A DNA stretch of 64,000 nt from Smittia aterrima (lineage: Eukaryota > Arthropoda > Insecta > Diptera > Chironomidae). Position numbers and translations under genes: made by a program. Below, one piece after another: positions 22,894 through 36,100 of this stretch (position 1 is its first letter; each line of letters starts with the position of its first letter). The notes under the pieces were generated by a model. That model saw only the letters and a program-made list of their open reading frames with translations, searched no databases and was not told where the DNA came from. Location: positions 13,795,537-13,859,536 of the forward strand of contig CP093829.1 of the NCBI GenBank assembly GCA_033063855.1. Reading direction: 5' to 3'.

Positions 22894-25800
22894 AGAGGGC
22901 GACGTTATTTGGCGTTCAAAGGTTATCTTAACTAGTCAGACATATCAAAAATTAAAAGCGAGAGTGAGAGAGCGTTGCACTTGATTGAATAAACGAGTGA
23001 AGCGTAAACTGATTAATGTGTGTTATGTCACGACTCGAAAATCATGAGATGATAAGAAAATTTAAATCATATTCAATGGGTGCCTGAAACTTTTGTGACC
23101 AGATTTTATTTATTCACAGAAAATTTTCTTTTTATCACAATTTTACAAGTATAATGTAGTAGTGTCACGACATGCACCAAATCAATATCGATCATCATGA
23201 ATATTGCTTTAGTAAAATATATCGCTCCGAAAAAGACAAATAAATCATTCTTTCACCAATAAAATTCTATGGTATTTATTTATCTAAATCTTATAAATTA
23301 TTCATTTTGAAATTCTTTGAGTTTTCCAACTTCCTGTAGTTGCCTGCGGATGGACGAAGTTAAATGTTTGAAGTTGCTAAATGAAATTCAGCATTGAGTA
23401 AATTTACTTATGGATATTTAACTTTCTTTTGGCAGTAAACTCATTTGCATTATCCAGTACGAAGTATTTTCTCTTCTGTTTGATATCTCGAAAAAATTAA
23501 TGGTTTTTTAGATGAAAATAACAAATTATCCATTATTATTACATTAAAATATTCTCAAGATGCAAATCCTATTTGAAACCTTATTTGTTATCTTGATGAT
23601 GAGCTGACCATTTTCGTTGGTTTTCATTCTTAACAAATGGCCTGGGGAAAGGAATTTCGATGAACTTATTAAGTCGACCAAGCTTAGTTGTGTTCATTTT
23701 TAATAGAAATCATCGTCAAACATTTCTATTAAGATTCGTTGAGAACTTTTATCGCCCCGAAGATATTCTTGAATAAAACTTCCTGAAGATTTAAAGCATC
23801 GATTGAGCCGCATTCCACAGGTTTCTCATCTTTCTCTCTTCTTCCTTTCGTCTATCGTTTTCCATAATTACTTTTTCGAATAGTATTTTATTAGAGCGGC
23901 GTGTTTTTTCTATTTCATTATACATTGTACGTAAAATCATTTTCTTCTTCTTTAGCCTTTTCTTGTTTTGAAAACAAATATATGTTTCCTGACAAGCTTA
24001 GAACTAAATACTGGCTAGAAATATTTAAATCCTTCTCGAAATTCATTCACGCTGTAATTCCACATGATGATATTATTAAAGCAAAAGTTTCCTGAACGTA
24101 CTTTCGTTACATTCGAAGACTGACATTTCTTGATTTAAAATTGTAATTAGTAAAATTTGTGGTGTCTAATTATTAGAATATAATCTAATACTGGAGGCAA
24201 AATAATATACTCAACATTCAGCAGGTGAAATTGATCATTTATAAGTATAATAGATTTCAGGATTGAGCCAGGTGTGTTTGGAAAGGTTCTTGAGCAGATG
24301 TGAGAAGCCACAGGAAATTAAATTTAATCCACTTCAATTGCTTTAAGCCAAAGTCTCGTCTCGTCCATCTTCAATGTGGCACTCGCAGAAAAAAAAGTGT
24401 TCAATTCGATTATCGATTATCCAACAGAGGCATCTGGTAAATGGAGCGTATTTATCTTTCAACGATTTCTGTTTTCTTTTTTCGACAAAAAAAAATTGCA
24501 AACGAAGTGTGTTGTCGAATCAATAACTCGGAAAACTTTTCAAAATATATTAAACTTCATTAGGAACCCAGCTCGTGGCAAACTACGCCGCCGCTGTTCA
24601 ATCTTGATTGCCAAATAATTTTTCTGCTTCATCGTCACGACACTTCAATAATAATATTCTGATAAGCAAGACACTAAACGAGCGAGAAAATTCCTATGTT
24701 TCCGAAAGCAAAACTTTTTCATTGAACGAACCGTCGCTTGTAACTTGAGAAGATGCTAAGAGAGCAGCGCGTCGAATATCGTAAATTAAAAAGAAAAGGA
24801 AATTAAGAATTACTAACGTCGAGATTGAGATCGATCCACGAGCTCTATCGAAGAATTCGATAATTGTACCAGATAGAATACTTTTCAAACCACACAACGG
24901 CGAGAGTTCAATAAATTTTTCCATCTTTCTTTTAGACAGATAGCCCATAATTACAGCATAATTATTTTCTTATTCGACCTCGACTTCATTTTAGCTTTCC
25001 TTCAAATGGAATTTCGTTGTTTCTTAGCCCGTTTTTATGGAATTCAGGTAACAGATGTATTGTAATAAAAAATAAATACTCTGTTCACAATTTCACAGGA
25101 TGCTTCGTTCTGATGAATTTTATTGCTCAAATAATTGTTAGGTTGATAAACTGTCTACCAGTCGACCGGTAATTGCAACAATAACTCGAATTTCAAGGCC
25201 GCCCGTACGACAACGTTTCGCTGAGCATGGACTTTGAGCAATTAATGAGAGGAAAAAATTGAAATGTGCTATTTAATTTTTGAAAATGCTATGAGCTCAT
25301 CTTAAGTAAATTTGAGACCCGGCGGTGAGCCAAAGTGTTTCCGGATTTCAATTCTCAACTTTTCTACAAGTAAGATGGTCAAGTTTTATTTGCTGTTGAG
25401 TGTCTTCAAGTGACACTTGTCGTCTATAATTGGAATTCTTCTCAATCGCTTATTCGTTTTTCTTTGTAAGAATCTTTGCGTCCTTCGCCAATCAAATCAT
25501 TCCGAAAGCTGTCGACATGTGAGCCGTGAGTGTATTTTGCATGAAATATAAGAACAATTCAGGTTAAATTTATTTGCAATTTTAATTTAAATCCCACTAA
25601 TATTTCTTCGATACCCAAAATAACTAAAAATAATTAGGAAATTGCCCAGTTCATCGAAATGTATTTAGCTTCTGGCAGAATAAAAAGCAGGTTTTTAAGG
25701 AAGATGTTGACCACGCATTTCCTGAGTGTCTTCTTGCGGAAGAGGAAAAATTAATCTCGAGTGAACGTCCGGCGACCGGCAACGGCAAAGAAATTTTTAA

Positions 25801-28800
25801 TAATATTTATCCGTAGGAGAAAAGAATTTCCATGCGATGGGTCGAAAGCGTTACATATACATGTATCTATTTCTTTGTTGTTGAAATTTTGAAGAGGATT
25901 GAGATTCCACTCATTCTTGTTTCGGTTTCTGGTACATCAGGTGCCTTAATAAGTAGAATGACATTAAATGTCATGCTGTTCCATGGTTTTACCGTCTCAG
26001 TTTTATTTTTATCCATTAATTTCTGCAACGCTGGTGAACAATGGCATTTGCTTTGAAAAATAGTTTAAGAAAAATATGTCGCCGATTAAATGTTGCAAAG
26101 GTTGCACAAATGTGTTTTTTAGAATTAACCATACGTACATGGAAACCATAGTGAAATACGTTTCAAACTATGCTTCAAGTGCTAACATAAAATGAAAGAT
26201 TTGGTGTTTTTATAATCAATAAGATAAAAAAAATTATCATAAAACGATAAACAATATTCTTATTTTAAAGTTTTCATATATTTTAAAATCAAAACACTAA
26301 CATCGAGAAAATGGAGCTACTCATATTGTGCTAAATTCAACTTTAATAATTTGATTTCTATGTTCTTGTTGCGCTCTGTCATCTCGTGCTGTCGACCACC
26401 AGTAGCAGGTTGAAAGCGAGAAAAAGTCTTGAACCGTATATATGATTAATGTGCTTATTTCACTTTCATTTTAGCTTGTTTTGTTGCTTCGAAAGCACTT
26501 TTGAGACAAACATCGTATCATTTGTTATGTTGGCAAGAGAGAGACTTGAAAATTTTACAAAAGTTTGTGTCGATAAGATTTTTCTTGGCTCACCGCTTTA
26601 AAGTTTGAAGTTCATATTGAAGTTCATTTGATAGAAATTAAATGGTAGGTTCTGAACTGATTTCTTTGTTGAGAATTTCCTTGCACAAAGTTGGTCTTTC
26701 GAACTACAGTTAAAAGACTGATGGATTTATTCAATATTGCGAAGCAACGTTTATCGTTAAGGAAAATATTTGATATTGTAATTTATAAAAATGATTGAAT
26801 TCCTGAATTCACAAAGTTAAACGAAATCACGCGTCGAGATATTTTTTTCTCTTATCAATGAGACGGAAAATTGATCAAAGGATGTAGAAGTAAGAGAGCG
26901 AATTATTTGAAGGGCTCACATGTGCGAGGAATAGCAGCCGTATATGATTTGAACTGATATTTATTTCAAGTTTGAATAAAATGAAGCAAAAAAATGAGAT
27001 AATTTTTCGTTCTGATTGAAATCCCTAAAAACTCTTTCAATTTTCGAGTGTGTGGGAAAAGCAAACGAAATGGAATTCTAAATACTTTCACATGAAAATT
27101 GAATAAAAGAAGAACAATTCTCAATAGATTCGGTCACAGTTGTCTTCGCATCGGTTCAAGTAATATTCCCACAATAAAGTTTAAACAGTTACGATAGAAC
27201 AGAACTGACGCTAATTGATAAATCTTGTACATTAATAAACAGCTTTGAAATTGACTAAACAGAACTTAATTCAGATTTCAATGTGATATCAACATTCATG
27301 CTGATAACCTTATAAGTTTTATCAACGAGCAACTATTTGAAACAATCTGATTTATATCTGCCACGAATTTACAAATAGCGATGAAGCCAAAAATAATACA
27401 AAAGCGAAGAAATCGAATAGTTCACAAAGGAAACATAAAAAAAAGTAAAGACGAGAAGAAGGTCAAGATGAAATCATGTGAAACGAATATTGTTCTTCCC
27501 TCATTCCACGGGAGATTTACTTCAGTGAGTGGCTTGGTCGTCAATGATATTTCGACACAAACGTCTTTCGAAAATAAGAAACATTCCAGAAAGCCATGGG
27601 AGTCAAATTTCTTTGTTTCTGCGCTTTGTTTTCCCATGAATTTCAAAGCGAGATCAACCGCAAAAAGCCGATTTTGAGTATCTAGCAATCGAAATAAATT
27701 AAAGTCGCTTTTTTTCGCTTCTCACTTACGCCGTGGATTCAATTTCAAAATCTACACTTCGCAGCAAGAGAGATGCAATTGATTCCGTTCAATTTCACAT
27801 CTACGATTCCAAAACTCAATATCAATTTACATCAGTTCAGCATTTTTCTATATTCATTCATGAGCTGATAGAAGAAAATCCATGGGGAAATGGAGAAATT
27901 GTGAGCTGGGTAGAGCGACGAATTGACATTGATGCATGACGACTGCATTCACTACATGTATAAATTGATTATGTTCCATCAGTTTCCGTGTTCCTATCAC
28001 TGTTTATGCGTCTGCAGAGGAAAAAATCCCAATCTGTAGTATGAAGTCTGTAGGGTCAGAGTTTCAGAATCATTGCTCTCGGATCTGCTCCCAACAACAA
28101 ATCACTGCTCGTAATATCGAAAGCTAATGTTTTGTCTATCAATTTCAAAATAACATCGATAAACAACTCGAACGCATCACTTCAATTTCTAGAAAAGCTT
28201 GCCATACTTTTTGTTATCCATCTTGCGCATCATTTGCTTTTGTGTCAAAGTTACGGGAGGGATGTGAATAAATTTTCATTATTTTGCTTTCAAATTTAGC
28301 ATAAAATTATTCACGCGGTTTGACTTAAATTGAATCTTTAATATCAAGAGATTCATTCTTGTGATTTTGTTTTTCTTTATTTTGTGCATTCTCTTGTCAG
28401 TTCCTCTCAGTAACTGGAAGGCCGAAGGAAATATTTTCTTTCGAAGCAGGATATTAACACATGTTAGACTTGGTCGATGTTAATAACAATTTCGTATGCC
28501 GCATGAAAGACGAAATTTAATTTATTTTCTCTCGTTCTCATCTGTTTATTCCGCTTCCCATAAAAAGAAGAAAAATTGTCTTAGGTAGCAAAAGATGTTG
28601 AGTTTTTTTTTTTGGAAATTATTGTTTGGGAACTTTATGATTTACTTATGCAGTGGGATGCAGCATATGAACATGAGACGCTAGAAAATTTTTGTTTGAA
28701 GGAGCGGGTGCAATCAAGTTTCTTTTGAATGCTAAGCGAAATAGAAACGAAATATGGTAGTGAGAATTATTATCCACAATGAGAGTCGTTAGCTAAATTC

Positions 28801-31440
28801 AAGTCAGAAAAAATACTACGACAAATGGTGAGGCGCAAAAGCTACTTTAACGAAGAAACTTACGAAAATGTAATTATTTCTGACACAATGCAGAAAGTGA
28901 TGACAGACTTTGCTCTCTATTTTCATAATTACAAAACAAAGCTAAATCTTAAGACTGTAATCTTCTTTGATGTTTAACTTGATGCTGAGCTGCAATGAAA
29001 TTTGCTTTAGATGGACGACAAATGTAGTTGGCAGCAGCAACTAGCAGGAACTTGTTTAATTTAAAAACAGTTTGGATATCCACTCTGTCACACTGCGAGT
29101 TATCTCAGTAATTAAATTCATTCAATAAAATCATGTAATCAAATTTCCGCCGCAACAAGCGGAGTAATTTGCATGTTGCCATCATCTCACTGCTCACTGA
29201 TTTTCAATGCAACGTGTCGTGGGAAAATTTAATTTACATTCATAGCGGTCTCGAATATCCATTACGATAATATTTTCATACCTTTAATTGTGAAAGTTGA
29301 TTCGGAAAAGATTTGCAAGTTTGAATGATCAAGTTACTTAGATGCTACAAATGCCTTTATTAAAACTTTTACTTTAAAAGACGTAAAATTCAAAGCCATT
29401 TCCACTTGAAATACTTTTAAGCGGATGGCTTGAGAATAAACTTCTAACCGTTTTTGTAGAATGTTGCGTGTTGAGCATCCGACGTATAAGCTCGAGTTAT
29501 TTAATATATTCATCCTAACAGAAGTAGAATAAATGGTTCACCTCTAAAAGCACGAAACTCGTATTTTTGGATTTAAGCCACAAATTGCAGAGCGCTTCTG
29601 GTATCCTGCAATAAATAAAATTTTTACGCTTTTTTGAGAATGAAAGCAAAACGCAATCATTATGTGTCTAACCTTAGAATCAACTTAAGTTGAGCCGAAT
29701 CATCTTCTTTCCTTCTATTTTGCTTGAAGTATAAAATGCTTTGCTCAAAACCTTTCTAGAAAAGTTTTTGCTCTTTTAAAATATTTGCTCTGTTTACATT
29801 ATAAACTAGACAATATATATCTTGACCGAATTTACTGAAAAGATTTTCTTCCGCTCAATAATTTAGCGAAGAAATACGATACTGTCAAGTCTGGCACCCG
29901 TACTCGATTAAGATAACAATCGAAGCGTCTTCCCCAACTTAAGCAATGAAAACCTTTATAATAATCAGAGTAATGTCAAATAAATAAAGATAATTTAAGA
30001 TCTCAAACATTCTATTTGGATTTTGAATGAAAATGAAAGAAAAATAAATAATGCTTATCCCAAAATGCCTTTAAATATTTCAGACAGCACGAGCTATCCT
30101 ATTCGAACTTTTCTTTCCTGTTAAATGAATAATGAACTCAGTTTCCGGTTCATTGTGACATCTTTATAAAAAGCGTAAAGGAAGCGCTCAATGATTGAAT
30201 TTCCTTTCTCTTGCATCCGATATTCTCGCTCTCTGTTATTCTTTGCGACGACAGGAGATTTGGTTCTGTGCGTTTGAGTTGCGGTGTGCACGTAATTATT
30301 TGAATATGTTTCTATCTCTCACACGTGCTACTCTTTTCACAATTGTTTGGCTGTCTCGTTTTCAAATATAAGGATGCATCGTAACAACTAAACGATTAGT
30401 AATGAGTTTTAATATGTTTTGTAATGAATCGCTTCAGATATTACAAGTGCTACTACTAAATAACCGGAACGACGGTAAACGGGAGAAAAGTTTTTCAAAA
30501 ACTTACTTTGTAATTATTTTATTTCATTCGAGAAGCAATTAATAAAAAAAAAACCTAGCGTTCTGATTTAATTTCGTGCTCATCAGCATAAATAGCACAA
30601 TATCATTTGCTTAGAATTGCACAACTGACTAATTTCAAGTTCCAACTCAGCAAAGTGAATTAATTACAACAATCGAAATCGATTCAACGGCGTGCTTGCA
30701 AAATAAGTTGTTGTTACTTCCTGCTTGAGTTGTTGATAAAACGTGGTAATTAGAAGATTCTTTAAAATGAGAAGTAGACGTTTTTAGATCTCTAACGTTT
30801 TGGTCGCTATTTCTAGTGGCAGAATTAAGTAAAATTAAAAAAAGATTAAACGAAAACCTTTAGTGGAAGCCGTTAACGAATATGATTAGTCGACCTTTCC
30901 ATCTATCTGAAAATATCAACTTCTTGTAATCCACATGCGTTTGTTCAACTTTTACTGTTCATTTTCTCACAGCATTTGCTGGGATATAAAAGATATTACA
31001 TGCAATAAAAGTGAAACTGAACAGCTCCGCTTGTCGATGAATCCATTACAAAACATTTCATGACTATCCATTTTCTCTTTTGCTTTCAATTGAAACGAGA
31101 AAACTTCCAAGTTGTGACTAACTCATCATTGAGACGATGTGGCTTCATGCTTCGATTTTTGTCGACTCGATTTCTGTAAAAAAAATCGTATAAAAACTGC
31201 AAATTAGATTATTTCAAATTTTTATTACGAGTAAAGAAAAAAATCGATAACTTATTCTTTGGCAGTCCTTGAGTGAATGGATTTTCTTGCATAACGATTC
31301 GGGAATAATTAAACAGAAAAGGTTACTTTTTACCAAAACATTTGATGATTGACTAGTAACTAATAAAAGATTATTGAAGAGCACATTTCAAAAAAGTAGA
31401 ATGTTTGTCAGACAGGAAATGTCTTTAAAGCTAATTGAAT
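22894..31440. other. 8.5-kb spacer between convergent rau-like genes
   Basis: AT-rich sequence between the stop codons of the two copies. It must contain both 3' UTRs. No open frame over 100 codons or recognisable domain was seen, and no transposon ends. The immediate 3' flanks of the two genes differ from the first bases after the stop codons, so the duplicated block does not extend into the spacer. Confidence 0.5.
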
Positions 31441-32669
31441 TCAAATGTAAACGAAGTTGCCGATACCTCTCGACGGATGTGTGTTAACAATTTCATCGAC
31501 AGCAACGCTATGTCTTCGGGAAATCACTGATGATGCTGCCACTGACAGAGAATCAATTTCCATCATTTTTTTATCGCTACCGAATGATGAGAAGGAGTTG
31601 CCATTCGTTCTAATTTCTCGAATGTTATAGACGGGACTGTAAGAGGAAGATCTGTCTACGCTCGTTGCTGTGATCGATGATGACGGCCTTGCCAACTTCA
31701 TTGACTCATTGAAGCCTCTCAGTGGATTTGTGGATTTTCGAGTGCAATGAATGCAGTGCTGAATTGGCGGGCTTAGGTTACACTGACATTTCTGTGGTAA
31801 AACAGCATTTCCGTTGACATCAACACCGTCATTATCGCTTCGCAACGTCAGTTTACACAAACACGATTCGAGTTTGTTGAATTTTGATTTGAACACGGCG
31901 ATTGATGATGGTGAGGATGAGCAAGTTTTGGTGATTTCTTTTGTTGGAAACTCTGAATGCTTCGACGGAGTGAGTGTCATTGAGTAATTGACTTTGTCGC
32001 TCTCATCAAGCTTTAAGATTCGACGAGAAAAACTTCTTATTCTTCGAACAAGGAAGTGACAGTTTTCACCTTTCTGATTCCGTTGGACTTGTGTTCGCAA
32101 CGGCAAATCGTCAGGATGTAGTTTGCGCTGGTATTCTTGATCTGGACAAACTTCATAAAGGGAAAATTCTTCGACCGGTTCCGTTAAGTTATAGCAAGAA
32201 AGTAGAAGACCCAGAAGTTCATCGGCAGTCGTCTGATCCGATATCAAAAGACTTTTGTATTGAGACGTCTCCAGTAGAGCTGAGGTGTGAACGCGAATCA
32301 ATCCACCTTGCTTCATTTGAAGATGAAACTTGGATTCCCCCGACGGGTGGCACGCTTGAAGCATCGCTGGTCTCGCTGTGTCATCAAGAGCCAACATCGT
32401 ACGAGCATCGGCACGTCGGAATCTGACTTCCATCGATAGGAAGAACAGTCGAGGATCTCGATGTCGCATTTTACACCTGAGATGAAATTGCGTTAAATTA
32501 ATGAATTTTCAATGAGATTTGGGAGCTTCAAGCATGAAATTTAAGAGCGAGGAACCTACCTTCGAAGTACTTGCGTCACGATCTGCTTTGCTGTTGTATC
32601 CCAAGACACAGCCAATGTTTTGTATTCGATGTCAAGTCTCAGACACGCCGTAAAAACTTTCAACGTGGT
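31441..32669 (-). repeat. Inverted duplicate, arm 2 (rau-like exons 2-3)
   Basis: Partner of the arm at 21669-22893, in opposite orientation across an 8.5-kb spacer. Small indels distinguish the two second introns, for example extra bases after TTTCATGC in this copy, so it is a real second locus rather than a simple assembly duplicate. Confidence 0.8.
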
Positions 32670-33195
32670 CTGCAATATATTTAAGTTATTTAAAATTTAG
32701 AAGCATAACAAATTCAGATTTTTTTTTTAAATTTTAAACTTGATAGCACAGTGAAATTTACTTTAAGAAAACAATTAGTTTACTTTCTCAGCAGCGCATA
32801 ATGTGCCTAACAATAAGTATTGTGACGTTCATGAGAACTTAATTGCGAAACTTTATGATTAACTTTCGAGTAAACTGTTTACTGACTCTGAAGAGAAAAG
32901 TTTTTGTTTCGTTTCTATTAGGCAACAACCAACATCTGAAGCGCAATTACAGTTAAAGTTTCTTAGAAGAAAACAACTTTGATTTGTACATTATACGACT
33001 TACCTGTGAGATAGATTCGTTCAAGCTCGAGTAACTGGATGAACGTGATGGTGTTAAGTTTTGATTGCCGGCCGGTGGCTCTGGACTTCCACATAACGAT
33101 GAAGCACATGAAGAAGTTAAAGAGAATGTCGCTGAGCGGAGGGATATTGTATCGGTGCGATTTCTCAAAGGCGAAATGTGAACGTGCTTCAACAT
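31441..33195 (-). CDS. rau: Ras-association domain protein, rau-like, copy B
   Basis: Exons 33195-33004, 32669-32560 and 32476-31441 give 445 aa with the same three-exon plan and phases as copy A. The first exon (64 codons) is clearly diverged, sharing MLKHV-ISPLRNR, SSCASSLCGSPEP and SSLNES with copy A. Exons 2 and 3, including the two RA-type units, are almost identical: exon 2 shows about five, mostly third-position, changes in 110 nt, and exon 3 has the same length (1036 nt) with about a dozen amino-acid differences, mainly in the low-complexity C-terminal part. The second intron is also highly similar, whereas the first intron (334 vs 516 bp) and the 3' flank are not. Both copies look intact. 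Confidence 0.72.
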
Positions 33196-36100
33196 CTGAA
33201 AAAAAAAGAAAATTACATTAGTAACTTGGTCGCCAAAGCTCTCACTTTCTTTCATAGATTTATTTCGCTTTAGTTTCTACGACCAAATATATTCAAGCAA
33301 AGAACTCTTTTGATTAATATGATTCAAGCATTCGATATCAACAAACTTTGCAATCCGTTCAACCATCAAATCTAATTAGCTCCTTCAATCAAATTTACAT
33401 TGAATAAGGGTTGAAAAATGTAACTTTCGCACAAAACTAACAAAAACTTTTTTTCCTAATGTAAACTTTTCCATGTGAGATTAACTTCGCTATTAAGAGT
33501 TAATGTGATGAATTATATACAATGTAATGCAATGTTTCATGATCAGCGGAAAAAAATTGTTGAAGGGACTTATGCGAAAATGTGTTCACTGCAATAAATT
33601 AATGAGACACTTGTTTGCTTTGTCGACGTATAAAAAGTTCATCTTGGTACAAAATGAAATTCAAGTAGTTTGAAATTTGTTGTGAAAATGAACATTATAT
33701 AAAAAAGCACGTTGTGTTGCATGTCAGAACCTGTGATGAGGATTTTACTTGGTCACATTGCAATTATTATTGAACATCATATCAGATGGCTTCGCCACTG
33801 AAGCATTCACTTATCAGAGTGATGACGTTCGTCATTACAATGCTTTGTTGATGTATGTTTTCTGCTCTGGAATTTTATATTTTTTACTCAGTTTCTCTTT
33901 GCTTCCTGTCAAGCCGACATCGTGTTTCATACATTTTAATGAAGTAAAGTGACGCTGCGGCTTGAAGGCGCACACACAGAGAGAAATCGGTTTGGGAAGT
34001 TGTCAATTTTTTCATGTCTCTGTGTGTTTTTTAAATTACGTAATCAATTTTTGATTTGTGTCGTTTAACAATGCACTTCCTCCAAATTTGTTGTTCGTCA
34101 ACTTTTTACTAATCACAGTCCAGTTCACTTGGAAACTGGCCGATTTGTGGATTTCTGAATTTTAATGAATTTCATTCAACCTTTCCCTTCATTGCTATCC
34201 CATCTAACATATTTTAAGCTTAAGAATTTTATGAAAATATTACAGATGTATATTTAGAAGCACAAAATTGCTCAAATATTTCAGTTCGTGAAGTTTAAGT
34301 TAAACCATATGAACAAGGAAAAAGGTACTTTTATCAAAAGAAACAAAAAAATTTAAAACATTTTGGACAAAGTCCTTTAACATATGTCTACATTAAAGCT
34401 TTACGACGTTTATACCGACTAAATTATAACATTTTATTCTATCAAAAGTCTGCTGACTCACGTTGCCGTCATAATAAAATTAAAAACGAGCGCCATTACT
34501 GACAGTTAATAACCAGTCAACAGTCACAAAGAATTGCGAGTAGCGGTGATTTCATAGAAACTGAATTCACATGTTGGTAATTGCTACCGAGAAGACACGT
34601 CATTAGCCGACAAGCAATTCTCTTTTTTATTTTAAATCATTCAGAAGCTGTCGACTTAGATTTTTGTCAACCAATTCAAAGTCGTGAAAGTTTCTTTTAA
34701 GGGCTGGTTATCATTGATGACGTTTCGTATGGAAGCAATTACGGGCTCGCATTTAACATTGCAATCTGGCTTCATGAATTTTCCACAGCAATCCAAAAAG
34801 ATCTGCTATGTTGTCATTTTGTTTATTTTTTGAAACGAAGGTTTTAACAAAATTTTGTGCCTGCTGAATAATGGAAAACTATCTGGTGTGCTGAGCTCAA
34901 TTACTGCTTGAAACTTAATTCAATTGTCTCTGCATTCATTCTCAATTTGGAATTTTCTCATGCGTGGCAGAGTGAAGCAACGATGACTTCGTGGAATGTG
35001 TCTGATGGCGAACTGTGAATGTAAAAACTATGATCTATTTCTCAGAGGCCACACAACCAACAAGAGTGAGTAGTTTTTCCTACTCTAATTCAATTAAGCA
35101 TGAAAAACTTTCAATTTTTTCATTTTCTTTTTCTTGCATCTTTCTTTTTTCAACGTAATCATCCAACCAATGGAATCCAGAACGTGAGAGGATTTGGGTT
35201 CTGCTTGGATTAAGATGCAATAAAGAAGCTTGATGAACTTCAACGATCTTTCCACTTCATTTCCGGCCTTCACATAAAATTATTTACATTCTATTACCGT
35301 GCCAAATTCTTCGTAGCTCAGGAATTTTAATCTCCAAAAGATTAAGAGACAAACAAACGCCACTTAATTGAACCTGTTTTTTTTTTATTTTTTTTTTATA
35401 AATTTTTGTAGTAAGGAGAGTGGGAGCTTACAAGTAAAACTAAGCTCTATTCATATTCGACAATAGAACCAAAGCACAGTTAAAATGTCATCGTAATTAT
35501 AATAAGTTTAATTTTTGTATTTACCTTTCAAAATAAAAAAAAATATCCGTTATTTGGAAAATTATAGTTTCTATAAATATCCTTTCCAACCATAAATCAT
35601 TCGAGTTATGCCAGGGCCACACAAAAACAGTTCATTGAGGAAGATACGACAATGCACTTTTGTTGTAATATAATCTGATTCTAGACTTAATTTGATATTT
35701 TTTCTTTTTTTCCGGTCGCAGCCTTGATTTTTTTTATGAAAGATTCTAATTTCACTTGCATTAAGAATGATGATTCCACAATGAAACTCTTTTTAACTCA
35801 TTTAAAACATAAATCAAAATTTTTAATAACTGAAAATGGAACATCTGAGTTCGATTTGTATTAATTTACTCCAGACTTTAATATTTTTGATTATCGCGAG
35901 AGACGACTCGATTATTCAATGCTTCGATAGAGACTAAGAAATATTAACAAACTCACGACGCTTTGCCATTGCTCTCTCATATTATAACAGTTTTCTGTTT
36001 GCTCAGCTACTCACAGTTGCGTGTTTGCTCTTCTTCTAAATCGTATTTTATCTGAGTTTCGTGTATGTGGTTTGCTATTTGAGTGTTCAAATTCGACATA

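Noticed and set aside
27381..27939. Opposing frames of 68-98 codons between the rau copies
   Set aside because: Both strands are open over the same stretch, with no recognisable protein and no homologous counterpart.
35375..35402. Long T-rich run, considered as a retrotransposon tail
   Set aside because: No coding remnant or target duplication beside it; such homopolymer runs are common through this window.
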